NCBI GenBank assembly: GCA_001770725.1
Contig: MERU01000008.1
Location: 122,026-186,025 of the forward strand
Reading direction: 5' to 3'
DNA length: 64,000 nucleotides
From: Burkholderiales bacterium RIFCSPHIGHO2_01_FULL_63_240
Lineage (GTDB): Bacteria > Pseudomonadota > Gammaproteobacteria > Burkholderiales > Burkholderiaceae_C
A program made the translations under genes and the position numbers. Position 1 is the first letter of the stretch; each line of letters opens with the position of its first letter. Shown piece after piece: positions 36,724 to 45,943 of this stretch. A model generated the notes under the pieces. It saw only the letters and a program-made list of their open reading frames with translations. It had not been told where the DNA came from and made no database searches.

Positions 36724-38358
36724 ATGGCTTCGGCTGTGCGAACGGATGTGGTGGTGGTGGGCGGCGGCCTGGCGGGCATCGTCACGGCCATGGAGTGCCT
36801 CAAGGCGGGCCGGCACGTGACCGTGATCGACCGCGACACGTCCGATCGCCTGGGCGGCCTGGCGCTGTGGGCCTTTGGCGGCATGGCCCTGGTGGGCACC
36901 CCGCTGCAGCAGCGCATGAAGATCCCCGACACGCCGGAGCGCGCGCTGCGCGACTGGCTGAGCTTCGGTGAACTGGCCGAGGACGACACCTGGCCTCGCC
37001 GCTGGGCCGAGTTCTACGTGCAGCATTCGCGTGAGCAGGTCTACGACTGGCTGGTCTCGCACGGGCTGAAGTTCTTCCCGGCGGTGAACTGGGTCGAGCG
37101 CGGGCGTTTCGGTGAAGGCAACAGCGTGCCGCGTTACCACGTGGTCTGGGGCACCTCGCGCGAGCTCACGCGGCGCATGATCTCGGCCATGCAGCGCGCC
37201 GCAGCCGAGGGCGTCGGCGGACGACTGAAGGTGCTCAGCGGGCACCGCGTCACCACGGTGGAAAACAGCGCTGGTGTCATCAGCGGCGTGCAGGCGGTGC
37301 ACGAAGCCAGCGGCGCGCAGGTGCGCGTCGAAGCGCCGGTGGTGGTGCTGGCCATGGGCGGCGTCAACGGCTCGACCGAGCAGTGCATCGCCAACTGGCC
37401 GGCGCACCGGCCTCGCCCTGCCACGATGCTCAACGGCGCCCACCCCTTTGCCGATGGCGCCTTGCACCGCCTGGCCACCGATGAGCTCGGCGCCCAGCTC
37501 ACCCACGCCGGCGAGATGTGGAACTACGCCGCAGGCATCCCGCACCCCCACCCGCACTTCCCGGGCCATGGGCTGTCGACCATCCCCTGCAAGTCGGCGC
37601 TGTGGCTGGACCACACGGGGCGGCGCATCGGCCCCGAGCCCCTGGTCACGGGCTTCGACACGCACGAGCTCTGCCAGCAGGTGGCCGTGCAGAAACAGCC
37701 CTGGACCTGGCACCTGATGAACTGGCGCATCGCGGCCAGGGAGTTCGCCATCTCGGGCGCCGAGCACAACCAGCGCGTGCGCGACAAGCAGCTCATCCGC
37801 TTCGTGCTGGAGACGGCGCTGGGCAACCACCGCCTGGTCAAACAGATGCAGCGCGAGAGCCGGCACTTCCTGGTCGACGACACCCTGGCCGGGCTGGCGC
37901 AAAAGATGAACGCGCTGACCCAGGCCGAGCAGGGCTCGCAGCACATCGACCCGGCGGTGCTGCAGGCCACGGCCGATGCCTTCGATGCCAACTTCGCCAA
38001 GGGGCTGGCGCTGAGCAACGACGACCAGATCCGCCGCATCCTGCACGCGCGCCAGTGGGGCCCCGAGAAGATGCGCACGTGCAAGCCCGAGCCGCTGCAG
38101 ACGAAGGGCGCAGGCCCCTACATCGCCATCCAGGTGCAACTGATCACGCGCAAGAGCCTGGGCGGCTTGCAGACCGACCTGCAAAGCCGCGTGCTGCGGG
38201 CCGATGGGGGCGCCGTCCCCGGTCTTTACTGCGTGGGGGAAGCGGCCGGCTTCGGCGGGGGCGGTGCCAGCGGCAAGCGTTCGCTGGAAGGCACCTTCCT
38301 GCCGGGCTGCATCCTCACGGCGCGGGCGGCCGCGCGTTCCATCGTGACGGGCGCCTGA
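36724..38358 (+). CDS. FAD-binding dehydrogenase (fumarate reductase/ketosteroid dehydrogenase-like)
   Basis: 544 residues. The dinucleotide motif is VVVVGGGLAGIVTAMECLKAG (Gly13-Gly18), with DRDTSDRLGGLALWAFGG after it. The C-terminal FAD block is GLYCVGEAAGFGGGGASGKRSLEGTFLPGCILTARAAAR. The ATG at 36724 has AAGG nine bases upstream; an ATG at 36715 lies too near that site. This family of putative FAD-binding dehydrogenases is related to 3-ketosteroid 1-dehydrogenases and urocanate/fumarate reductases; the substrate is unknown. First gene of a four-gene operon. Confidence 0.85.
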   Translation: MASAVRTDVVVVGGGLAGIVTAMECLKAGRHVTVIDRDTSDRLGGLALWAFGGMALVGTPLQQRMKIPDTPERALRDWLSFGELAEDDTWPRRWAEFYVQHSREQVYDWLVSHGLKFFPAVNWVERGRFGEGNSVPRYHVVWGTSRELTRRMISAMQRAAAEGVGGRLKVLSGHRVTTVENSAGVISGVQAVHEASGAQVRVEAPVVVLAMGGVNGSTEQCIANWPAHRPRPATMLNGAHPFADGALHRLATDELGAQLTHAGEMWNYAAGIPHPHPHFPGHGLSTIPCKSALWLDHTGRRIGPEPLVTGFDTHELCQQVAVQKQPWTWHLMNWRIAAREFAISGAEHNQRVRDKQLIRFVLETALGNHRLVKQMQRESRHFLVDDTLAGLAQKMNALTQAEQGSQHIDPAVLQATADAFDANFAKGLALSNDDQIRRILHARQWGPEKMRTCKPEPLQTKGAGPYIAIQVQLITRKSLGGLQTDLQSRVLRADGGAVPGLYCVGEAAGFGGGGASGKRSLEGTFLPGCILTARAAARSIVTGA

Positions 38359-38401
38359 GGCGTTCGTCGTTCACACCGCTTCAACCACCACAGGAGTCAA
38401 G

Positions 38402-39307
38402 GTGCAAGGTGACATCGTCTCGGGCGTGCTGCTGCCGCTGATCCTGGCCTTCATCATGTTCTCGCTCGGCCTGGGGCTGACGCTGGGCGACTTCCGGCGC
38501 ATCCTGGTGCAGCCGCGGGCCCTGCTGGTCGGCGTCTTCAGCCACTTCGTGCTGCTGCCGCTGGTGTGCTTCGGCATGCTCAAGCTGCTGGGCCTGAGCG
38601 GGGCCTTCGCCGTGGGCTTCATGATCCTGGCGGCCTGCCCCACGGGCGCCACCTCCAACCTGCTGACCTACCTGGCGCGTGGCGACGTGGCACTGGCCCT
38701 GGGTTTCACGGCCATCGCCAGCTTGCTGACCATCTTCACGCTGCCGGTCATCGTCACCGGGGCGCTGGGGCACTTCATGGGCACCGAACGCGCGGTGAAC
38801 GTGCCCGTCGGTTTGATGATGGGCCAGGTGGCGCTGGTGATGGGCTTGCCGGTCACGCTGGGCATGGTGGCTCGCCACCGCTGGACGGCGTGGGCATTGC
38901 GGTTCGAGCCGCGTGCCACGCGCATCGCCACGGGCCTGTTCGTGCTCATCGTGGTGATGGCCGTCGTCAGGAACTGGCCGATGGTGCAGGCGCATTTCGC
39001 GGCCCTGGCGCCGCTGGCGCTGGTCCTGAACCTGACCATGCTGAGCCTGGGTTTCGCGGTGGCCTGGCTGGCACGCCTGTCACGCAGCCAGTCGATCACG
39101 CTGGGCATCGAGACGGCGGTGCAGAACGCGGCCCTGGCCCTGGTGATCGCCAGCACTGTGCTGCAGGATGGCACCATGGCCATCCCCGGTGCGCTGTATG
39201 GTGTGCTGATGTACGTGGGCGGCCTGCTGTTCGCGTGGGTGATGCGGCGGTACGTGGCGGCGCCCGACGCAGCCATTGCGCCCCACCGCGCCCCCGATCT
39301 GCGCTGA
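38402..39307 (+). CDS. Bile acid:sodium symporter family carrier
   Basis: 301 residues from a GTG at 38402, five bases after CAGGAG. About ten membrane segments, with the family's MILAACPTGATSNLLTYLARGDVALA and IETAVQNAALALVIAS (sodium-site region). It is an inner-membrane symporter for organic anions, probably carrying the substrate of the following enzymes. Confidence 0.87.
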   Translation: MQGDIVSGVLLPLILAFIMFSLGLGLTLGDFRRILVQPRALLVGVFSHFVLLPLVCFGMLKLLGLSGAFAVGFMILAACPTGATSNLLTYLARGDVALALGFTAIASLLTIFTLPVIVTGALGHFMGTERAVNVPVGLMMGQVALVMGLPVTLGMVARHRWTAWALRFEPRATRIATGLFVLIVVMAVVRNWPMVQAHFAALAPLALVLNLTMLSLGFAVAWLARLSRSQSITLGIETAVQNAALALVIASTVLQDGTMAIPGALYGVLMYVGGLLFAWVMRRYVAAPDAAIAPHRAPDLR

Positions 39308-39337
39308 CCGCTCCCCGCAACAAGGCGTCCACGACCC

Positions 39338-40492
39338 ATGCCCCTGCACCTCCCCGCCACGGCCGCCGACCTGCGCCTGAGGGCCCAGGCCCGGCTTCCC
39401 CGCTTCCTGTTCGACTACGTGGACGGCGGCGCCACCGACGAGCAGACCCTGCGCGCCAACGAGGCCGACTGGGCGCGCGTGACGCTGCGCCAGCGCGTGC
39501 TGATCGACGTCGACGGCGTGGACACCCGCACCACGCTGGCCGGCCAGCCCTGCAGCCTGCCCCTGGCCCTGGCCCCCATCGGCCTGGCCGGCCTGATGGC
39601 CCGCCGAGGCGAGGTGCAGGCCGCGCGCGCCGCCGAAGCGGTGGGCGTGCCCTTCACCTTGTCCACCGTGGGCATCTGCCCCTTGGGCGAGGTGCAGCGC
39701 GCCGTGGTGCGGCCCACCTGGTTCCAGCTCTACATGCTGCGCGACCGCGGCATCGTCGAAGCCCTGCTGCAGCGCGCCTGGGCCGAAGGCTGTCGCACCC
39801 TGGTGTTCACCGTCGATTTGCCCACCTCGGGCATGCGCCACCGCGACACGCGCAACGGCCTGTCGGCCTCGCGCTCGCGGGCGGCACTCATCAAGGCCGC
39901 GCACCTGCTGACCCGACCCGGCTGGGTCTGGGACGTGGGCGTGCTGGGCAAGCCACACGGCTTTGGCAACCTCAGCGAACAGGTGCCGCATGCGCAGGAC
40001 ATGGATGCCTTCAAGGCCTGGGTGGACACCCAGTTCGACCCCACCGTGACCTGGGCCGACATCGACTGGTTGCGCGAGCGTTGGGGCGGCACCCTGTTGC
40101 TCAAGGGCCTGCTCGACGAAGGCGATGCGCGCACGGCGGCGGGCACGGGCGTGCAGGGCCTGATCGTGTCCAACCACGGCGGGCGACAGCTCGACGGCGT
40201 GGCCTCGACGGCCTCGAAGCTGCCTGGCATCGCCCGCGCGGTCAAGGCCGTGAACCCCGGCGTCCAGGTGCTGGTCGACGGTGGCATCCGCTCGGGCGTG
40301 GACGTGTTCCGCGCCCTGGCCCTGGGCGCCCAGGGTGTGCTCATCGGCCGGCCCTGGGTCTGGGCCCTGGCCGCCGATGGCGAGCGGGGCGTGACCGAGC
40401 TGCTGCAGCGCTGGCAGCACGAACTGAAGCTGGCCATGACCCTGGCCGGCGTCAGGCGCGTGGCGGACATCGGTGCCGCCCACCTGGCATGA
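39338..40492 (+). CDS. FMN-dependent alpha-hydroxy-acid oxidase/dehydrogenase
   Basis: 384 residues of the L-lactate/mandelate/glycolate oxidase family. LPRFLFDYVDGGATDEQTL near the N-terminus, the FMN-contact PIGLAGL, and WFQLYMLRDR are conserved. The catalytic SNHGGRQLD contains His280, and VLVDGGIRSGVDVFRALALGA binds the FMN phosphate. It oxidises an alpha-hydroxy acid to the 2-oxo acid. Next to a ThDP enzyme, mandelate to benzoylformate is one possibility; lactate is another. Confidence 0.9.
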   Translation: MPLHLPATAADLRLRAQARLPRFLFDYVDGGATDEQTLRANEADWARVTLRQRVLIDVDGVDTRTTLAGQPCSLPLALAPIGLAGLMARRGEVQAARAAEAVGVPFTLSTVGICPLGEVQRAVVRPTWFQLYMLRDRGIVEALLQRAWAEGCRTLVFTVDLPTSGMRHRDTRNGLSASRSRAALIKAAHLLTRPGWVWDVGVLGKPHGFGNLSEQVPHAQDMDAFKAWVDTQFDPTVTWADIDWLRERWGGTLLLKGLLDEGDARTAAGTGVQGLIVSNHGGRQLDGVASTASKLPGIARAVKAVNPGVQVLVDGGIRSGVDVFRALALGAQGVLIGRPWVWALAADGERGVTELLQRWQHELKLAMTLAGVRRVADIGAAHLA

Positions 40493-40529
40493 AGAACCGA
40501 CAGAAGAACCGACTCGAGGAGACCCAGAC

Positions 40530-42200
40530 ATGAACGGCGCACAAGCCCTGATGAAGACCCTCGCCGATGCCGGCGTGACCGTGTGCTTCAGCAACCCCGG
40601 CACCTCGGAGATGCACTTCGTGGCCGCGCTCGACCACGAGCCGCGCATGCGCGCCGTGCTCACGCTGTTCGAAGGCGTGGCCACCGGCGCGGCCGACGGC
40701 TACGCCCGCATGGCGGGCAAGCCAGCGGCCACCTTGCTGCACCTGGGTTGCGGCCTGGGCAACGGCCTGGCCAACCTGCACAACGCGCGCAAGGGCCGGG
40801 TGCCGGTGGTCAACATCGTGGGCGACCACGCCACCCACCACGTCAAGTACGACGCGCAACTGCAGTCCGACATCGAAACCGTGGCGCGCAACGTCTCCAA
40901 ATGGGTTCGCACCTCGTCATCGACCGCCGAGCTGGCCAGCGACGCCGCCGAGGCCGTGGCCACCGCCATGGGCACGCCGGGCCAGGTCGCCACGCTGATC
41001 CTGCCGGCCGATGTGTCCTGGGGCGAAGGCGGCGTGCCCGCGTCCCTGCCCACGCTGGCGTTGCCCCCGGTGGCCGACGACGAGGTGATCGACGCCATCG
41101 CCCGGGCCATTCAGTCCGGCGAGAAGACCGCGCTGCTGATGGGCGCACGTGCCCTGCGCGAGCCGGGCCTGATGGCCGCCTCGCGCATCGCGGTCAAGGC
41201 GGGCGTCAAGCTGTTCGCCGAGGTCTTCCCCACGCGCATCGAACGGGGGGCGGGCCTGCCCCACGTCGAGCGCATCGCCTACCTGGCCGAGCTGGCCTCG
41301 GTGCAGCTGCAGGGCATCAAGCACCTCGTCCTGGTCGATGCGAAGTCGCCGGTGTCGTTCTTCGCTTACCCGGGCAAGGCCAGCGACCTGGTGCCCGAGG
41401 GCTGCACCGTGCACGCGCTCGCCACGCCCGCGCAGGACGCGGTGGGTGGCCTGCTCAAGCTGGCGCAGAAGATCGGCGCCGACGCCGTGCAGCCCATGCT
41501 GCAGTCGGCCACGCGGCCTGATCGCCCCAAGGGCAAGCTCACCGCCGAGAAGGTCTGCAAGGCCGTGGGCCACCTGCTGCCCGAGCGCGCCATCATCGTC
41601 GACGAGGCGCAAACCTCGGGCGTGATGCTGCCGCACTTCACCCGGGGCGCGCCGCGTCACGACGTCGTCACGCTCACGGGTGGCGCCATCGGCCAGGGCC
41701 TGCCCAACGCGGTGGGCGCGGCCATCGCCTGCCCCGATCGGCCGGTGCTGGCCCTGGTCGGCGACGGCTCGGCCATGTACACCATCCAGGCGCTGTGGAC
41801 CATGGCGCGCGAGCGGCTCAACGTCACCACCGTCATCCTCAACAACAAGTCCTACGCCATCCTCAACGTGGAGCTGCAACGCGTGGGCGCGACGGCCGGC
41901 GGCAAGGGCGCAGGGCAGGGCGAGAAGGCCCGCTCGCAGCTCGATCTGTCCAACCCCGGGCTGGACTTCGTGCAGCTGGGCGCCAGCATGGGCGTGCATT
42001 CGGTGCGCGCCACCACGGCCGAAGAATTCAACACCGCGCTCGAGAACGCGCTGCGATCGCCCGGGCCGCACCTCATCGAGGCGCTGGTGCCCAACGCCTT
42101 CTCGGGCCTGAAGCTTCGCCTGCTGCCGCATGTGCTGAGCTCGCTGGCCAGCCTGCCGCAGCCGCTGGCCCAGCTCATCAAGCGCAAGGTCTCGCCCTGA
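40530..42200 (+). CDS. Thiamine-diphosphate enzyme (acetolactate synthase/benzoylformate decarboxylase-like)
   Basis: 556 residues. Catalytic Glu48 is in LFEGVATGAADGYARMAG. The ThDP motif runs from GDGS (411-414) to the NNKSY segment. The order of the N-terminal pyrimidine domain, middle domain and C-terminal pyrophosphate domain is normal. It resembles acetolactate-synthase-like and benzoylformate-decarboxylase-like enzymes. No regulatory small subunit (IlvH) is adjacent, so the biosynthetic AHAS is unlikely. It probably acts on the 2-oxo acid made by the preceding enzyme. GAGGAG lies nine bases before the ATG. Confidence 0.85.
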   Translation: MNGAQALMKTLADAGVTVCFSNPGTSEMHFVAALDHEPRMRAVLTLFEGVATGAADGYARMAGKPAATLLHLGCGLGNGLANLHNARKGRVPVVNIVGDHATHHVKYDAQLQSDIETVARNVSKWVRTSSSTAELASDAAEAVATAMGTPGQVATLILPADVSWGEGGVPASLPTLALPPVADDEVIDAIARAIQSGEKTALLMGARALREPGLMAASRIAVKAGVKLFAEVFPTRIERGAGLPHVERIAYLAELASVQLQGIKHLVLVDAKSPVSFFAYPGKASDLVPEGCTVHALATPAQDAVGGLLKLAQKIGADAVQPMLQSATRPDRPKGKLTAEKVCKAVGHLLPERAIIVDEAQTSGVMLPHFTRGAPRHDVVTLTGGAIGQGLPNAVGAAIACPDRPVLALVGDGSAMYTIQALWTMARERLNVTTVILNNKSYAILNVELQRVGATAGGKGAGQGEKARSQLDLSNPGLDFVQLGASMGVHSVRATTAEEFNTALENALRSPGPHLIEALVPNAFSGLKLRLLPHVLSSLASLPQPLAQLIKRKVSP

Positions 42201-42386
42201 TGCCGTGACGTTGGGGCGACACTTCGCGCGCGCTTGACCGCTCGAGCGCCTGATGTGGCGCAAGACCGACGCGCTTTGGCGTGGCGGCGCCCCCGCTCCC
42301 TAATGTGCATGATGGGCAGGGTGGGGTCCCCTCGCTAGGATCTCCTCGAACAGCTTCTAAAGCCAACACGAGGGGAGACCGCACCC

Positions 42387-44582
42387 ATGCCCACCCGCCA
42401 GGCCACCATCGGCCAACGCACCGTTTCGCTCGACGCCCGCCCTGACCGGCTCGACCTGCGCGACCGCCCTTACATCCCGCCGCTGGGCAACCTGCCCTCG
42501 GAATGGCCGCCCAAGGACTGGATCGAGAAGCACCTGCCCCAGTACGCCGAACGGGAGCTGGTGCTCGACCAGGGCTCCGAAGGCGCCTGCACCGGTTTCG
42601 GCCTGGCCGCGGTCATCAACTACCTGAGTTTCGTCATCAGCCTGCAGGACCCCGAGGTCTGCTCCCGCAAGGTCAGCCCCGCCATGCTCTACCAGCTCGC
42701 GCGCATGTACGACGAGTGGCCGGGCGAGGATTACGAAGGCTCCAGCTGCCGCGGTGCGCTCAAGGGCTGGCACCGTCACGGCGTGTGCCGGGAAGACCTG
42801 TGGCCCTACAAGCTCGACCGCAAGGGCCGCCGCGTGCACGTCGCACCCCTGGAAGACCCCGACCTGCCCGACGACCCCGAGCACAACTGGGACGTCGACG
42901 CCCTTTCGCGCACGTTGGGCGTGTACTACCGCGTCGACGTGCGCTCGGTGGTCGACCTGCAGGCCGCCATCTTCCAGAACGGTGCGGTCTATGTCTCGGG
43001 CACGGTGCACGAGGGCTGGGCCGTGCCCACCCGCAAGCAGCTCAGGGGCCACGCCGACCTGGTGCGCATCAAGCCCGTGGCCCAGCCCAAGGAAGCCGGT
43101 GGCCACGCCTTCGCGCTGGTGGGCTACAACGAGCAGGGCTTCGTGGTGCAGAACTCCTGGGGCCCGAGCTGGGGTTCGCACGGCTTCGCGCTGCTGCCTT
43201 ACGAAGACTGGGTGCAGCACGCCACCGACGCGTGGGTCTTCACCATGGGCGTGTCGTGTCAGCAGCTGGGGCTGGTGCGCACCAAGGGCGCCGGCGCCAC
43301 CGCGAAGCTGGTGCGCTCGCCCCGCTTCCTCGTGCCTTTCAGCGGCAGCGCCATGGGCGCCGTGCCCGATCGGCCCAACGGCCTCATCGGCGCCGACGAC
43401 GCCCTGGCGCGGCGCTACCGAAACGTGCGCAAGGTCGAGCACCGGCCGCTGGATGCCGACCAGGCCTACCGCCACACCATCGTCCTGGACCGGGGCTTTC
43501 CGGTGCGCAACGACATCACCGCCGAGAGCCCGCAGGCCGCGCTCGACTCGGCGGTGCTGACCCGTCCTGCCGCGTGGCTGCAGGCCCAGGGCAGCGTCAA
43601 GGTCATGGTCTATGCCCACGGCGGCCTCAACAGCGAGAGCGCCTCCATCGGCCGCGTGCGCGTGATGGCGCCTTATGCGCTGGCCAATGGCATCTACCCC
43701 CTGTTCGTGACCTGGCGATCGGGCCCGATGGAAACCGTCTCCGACCTGGTCGAAGAACTCGGCGCCAAGTTCGGCCTGACCTCGCGCGGCGCCTCGCCCG
43801 CGCGCGGCTGGCTCGACCGCATCACCGAAGGCACCGACCGCATGCTCGAGCCCGTGCTGCGCGCCCCCGGTGGCGCCATGTGGGGCCAGATGAAGCTCAA
43901 CGCCATCCGCGCCAGCGAAGACCCGCAAGGCGGCGTGCGCCTGGCGGTGGAGCGGCTGAAAAAACTCAAGGCCCAGGTGCCCGGTCTGGAGATCCACCTG
44001 GTGGGCCACTCCGCCGGCTCCATCGTGCTGGGCGCGATGCTCAAGCAGATGTCGGCCGCGGGCCTGAAGGCGGCCAGCACGCGCCTGTTCGCGCCGGCCT
44101 GCACCACGCGCTTTGCCGTCGAGCACTACGTGCCGGCCGTGCAAAAGGGCGTGCTGCCCGCCGAGCATTTCCACATCCACACCCTGTCGGACAAGAACGA
44201 GCTCGACGACACCGTGGGGCCTTACCGCAAGTCGCTGCTCTACCTCGTGAGCCGCTCGTTCGAAGACGTGCACAAGATGCCGCTGCTGGGCATGGCCAGG
44301 AACTTCGACCCCGCCACCATCGCGCCCGATGCGGCCGATGACAGCTGGGCGCGCGACCGCGTGCCCGACGTCAGGCGCTGGCAGGACTTCTGGCGGGGGC
44401 TGCCCCATGGCGGCGCCAACCTGCACCTGCTCGACGCCCGCCACATCGCCAACGGCGCGGGCACCGAGCAGTCCACCCACGGCTGCTTCGACAACTCGGT
44501 CGACCTGGTGGGCCAGGCGCTGGGCTACATCGTCAACCCGGCCAAGCCGACGCCGATCAAGGTCGAGCGACTCGACTACTGA
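42387..44582 (+). CDS. Papain-fold (C1) cysteine peptidase fused to an alpha/beta hydrolase
   Basis: 731 residues with no signal peptide. The N-terminal peptidase (about 1-280) has VLDQGSEGACTGFGLAAVINYL (oxyanion Gln, catalytic Cys68), His240 in GGHAFALVGY and Asn256 in QNSWGPSWGSHGF: a complete Cys-His-Asn triad. A linker of about 130 residues leads to an alpha/beta hydrolase (about 410-731). There KVMVYAHGGLNSE is the oxyanion part, GHSAGS carries Ser542, and STHGCFDN carries a candidate His698. Nothing obvious in the active sites is missing. Two proteolytic/hydrolytic activities in one cytoplasmic chain are unusual. It lies 24 bases before a CHAP-amidase gene. Confidence 0.85.
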   Translation: MPTRQATIGQRTVSLDARPDRLDLRDRPYIPPLGNLPSEWPPKDWIEKHLPQYAERELVLDQGSEGACTGFGLAAVINYLSFVISLQDPEVCSRKVSPAMLYQLARMYDEWPGEDYEGSSCRGALKGWHRHGVCREDLWPYKLDRKGRRVHVAPLEDPDLPDDPEHNWDVDALSRTLGVYYRVDVRSVVDLQAAIFQNGAVYVSGTVHEGWAVPTRKQLRGHADLVRIKPVAQPKEAGGHAFALVGYNEQGFVVQNSWGPSWGSHGFALLPYEDWVQHATDAWVFTMGVSCQQLGLVRTKGAGATAKLVRSPRFLVPFSGSAMGAVPDRPNGLIGADDALARRYRNVRKVEHRPLDADQAYRHTIVLDRGFPVRNDITAESPQAALDSAVLTRPAAWLQAQGSVKVMVYAHGGLNSESASIGRVRVMAPYALANGIYPLFVTWRSGPMETVSDLVEELGAKFGLTSRGASPARGWLDRITEGTDRMLEPVLRAPGGAMWGQMKLNAIRASEDPQGGVRLAVERLKKLKAQVPGLEIHLVGHSAGSIVLGAMLKQMSAAGLKAASTRLFAPACTTRFAVEHYVPAVQKGVLPAEHFHIHTLSDKNELDDTVGPYRKSLLYLVSRSFEDVHKMPLLGMARNFDPATIAPDAADDSWARDRVPDVRRWQDFWRGLPHGGANLHLLDARHIANGAGTEQSTHGCFDNSVDLVGQALGYIVNPAKPTPIKVERLDY

Positions 44583-44605
44583 ACCACCCCAGCACAGAGG
44601 TCCGC

Positions 44606-45397
44606 ATGAAATACCCCGGTCGTGTCATCAAGTCGGGTGAAACCGACGCCCGCATCGTCAAGGCGCTCAAGACCGCGCTCAACCAGGCCCTGGCCTTGCG
44701 TGGCGACGAGGCCATCGTGCTCGACGCCGACAACCCGCTGTTCGGCCCGCGCATGAAGCAGGCCGTCAAGCTCTTTCAGGCGCGCAACGTCGACAACCAG
44801 CTCCAGCCGCTCAAAGTCGATGGCGAGGTCGGCTCGCTGACCTGGGAGGCCCTGTTCGGCACCGAGCGCGTGCCGCAGGTGGCGCCGAAGGCCAGGGGCC
44901 TGGCCGCGCAGGTGCTGGCCGAAGCCGGTGCCGCGGCCGATGCCGGCGTGCGCGAGGTGCCGCGCAACAGCAACCGCGGGCCCCAGGTCGACGAGTACCT
45001 GCGCCGCGCCGGGGTGCAGCCCGGCCTGGCCTGGTGCTGCGCCTTCACCTATTACTGCTTCGACGAGGCCGCCGCCCGGGCCGGCATCGACAACCCGATG
45101 TTCCGCACCGCCGGCTGCCTGGCCCACTGGAACAACGCCGAGCGCCACGGCGGCAAGCGCCTGCTCGCGCGCGACGCGGTCGCCAACCCGGGCCTGATCC
45201 AGCCGGGCATGGTCTTCGTCATGGACTTCGGCGGGGGCCTGGGCCACACCGGCTTCGTCGAGCGGGTCGAAGGCGGCTACCTGCACACCATCGAGGGCAA
45301 CACCGACGCTTCGCAAACGCGCGAGGGCGGTGGCGTCTACCGCCTCACGCGCAAGGTGGGCAGCATCAACAAGGGCTTCATCAGCTACACGGGCTGA
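44606..45397 (+). CDS. Peptidoglycan-binding and CHAP-domain endopeptidase/amidase
   Basis: 263 residues. Residues about 5-90 resemble a peptidoglycan-binding-1 domain ([37 protein letters not shown]). Residues about 100-262 are a CHAP domain ([11 protein letters not shown] with Cys144/Cys145; His214 in [14 protein letters not shown] as the third polar residue region). It would cut peptidoglycan cross-links. It has no signal peptide, so it is either delivered by another route, released by lysis, or acts on something else. It is preceded by the peptidase/hydrolase fusion. Confidence 0.85.
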   Translation: MKYPGRVIKSGETDARIVKALKTALNQALALRGDEAIVLDADNPLFGPRMKQAVKLFQARNVDNQLQPLKVDGEVGSLTWEALFGTERVPQVAPKARGLAAQVLAEAGAAADAGVREVPRNSNRGPQVDEYLRRAGVQPGLAWCCAFTYYCFDEAAARAGIDNPMFRTAGCLAHWNNAERHGGKRLLARDAVANPGLIQPGMVFVMDFGGGLGHTGFVERVEGGYLHTIEGNTDASQTREGGGVYRLTRKVGSINKGFISYTG

Positions 45398-45459
45398 CGT
45401 CCGTCAAGCGTGGGCGAGGTGGGCGGGGCGTACCATCGCGCTTTGCCCACCGTCACCCC

Positions 45460-45801
45460 ATGAGCACCTTGCCCCCTTGCCCCCAATGCGCCTCGGCCTA
45501 CACCTACGAAGACGGCGCCAACCTGGTCTGCCCCGAGTGCGGCCATGAATGGAGCGCCAGCGCCACGGCCGAAGCCGAGCCGGCGGCCAAGGTCTGGAAG
45601 GACGCCCACGGCAACGTGCTGAGCGACGGCGACACGGTCACCCTCGTCAAGGACCTGAAGATCAAGGGCTCATCCAACGTCATCAAGGTGGGCACCAAGG
45701 TCAAGAACATCCGCCTGATCGAAGGCGATCACGACATCGACTGCAAGATCGACGGCTTCGGCCCGATGCAGTTGAAGTCGGAGTTCATCAAGAAGGCCTG
45801 A
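45460..45801 (+). CDS. yjdM: Zinc-ribbon protein YjdM (PhnA family)
   Basis: 113 residues. The N-terminal zinc ribbon is [25 protein letters not shown], followed by the conserved YjdM/PhnA body ([42 protein letters not shown]). Despite the old name it is not needed for phosphonate use; the function is unknown. It lies alone 62 bases after the CHAP gene. Confidence 0.93.
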   Translation: MSTLPPCPQCASAYTYEDGANLVCPECGHEWSASATAEAEPAAKVWKDAHGNVLSDGDTVTLVKDLKIKGSSNVIKVGTKVKNIRLIEGDHDIDCKIDGFGPMQLKSEFIKKA

Positions 45802-45943
45802 GGCCCGGCCCGGGCCATGGGGGCGTTGACAAGTTAGGGGGATGGCCTTGCCGCTCAGGCCGGGCTCACGCAGGCTGTCGGCGGCTGCGCCGTCGCGATG
45901 GTGGTGCGGGCCGTGTCGCAACCCACCTGACGAGGGAGCCCCC

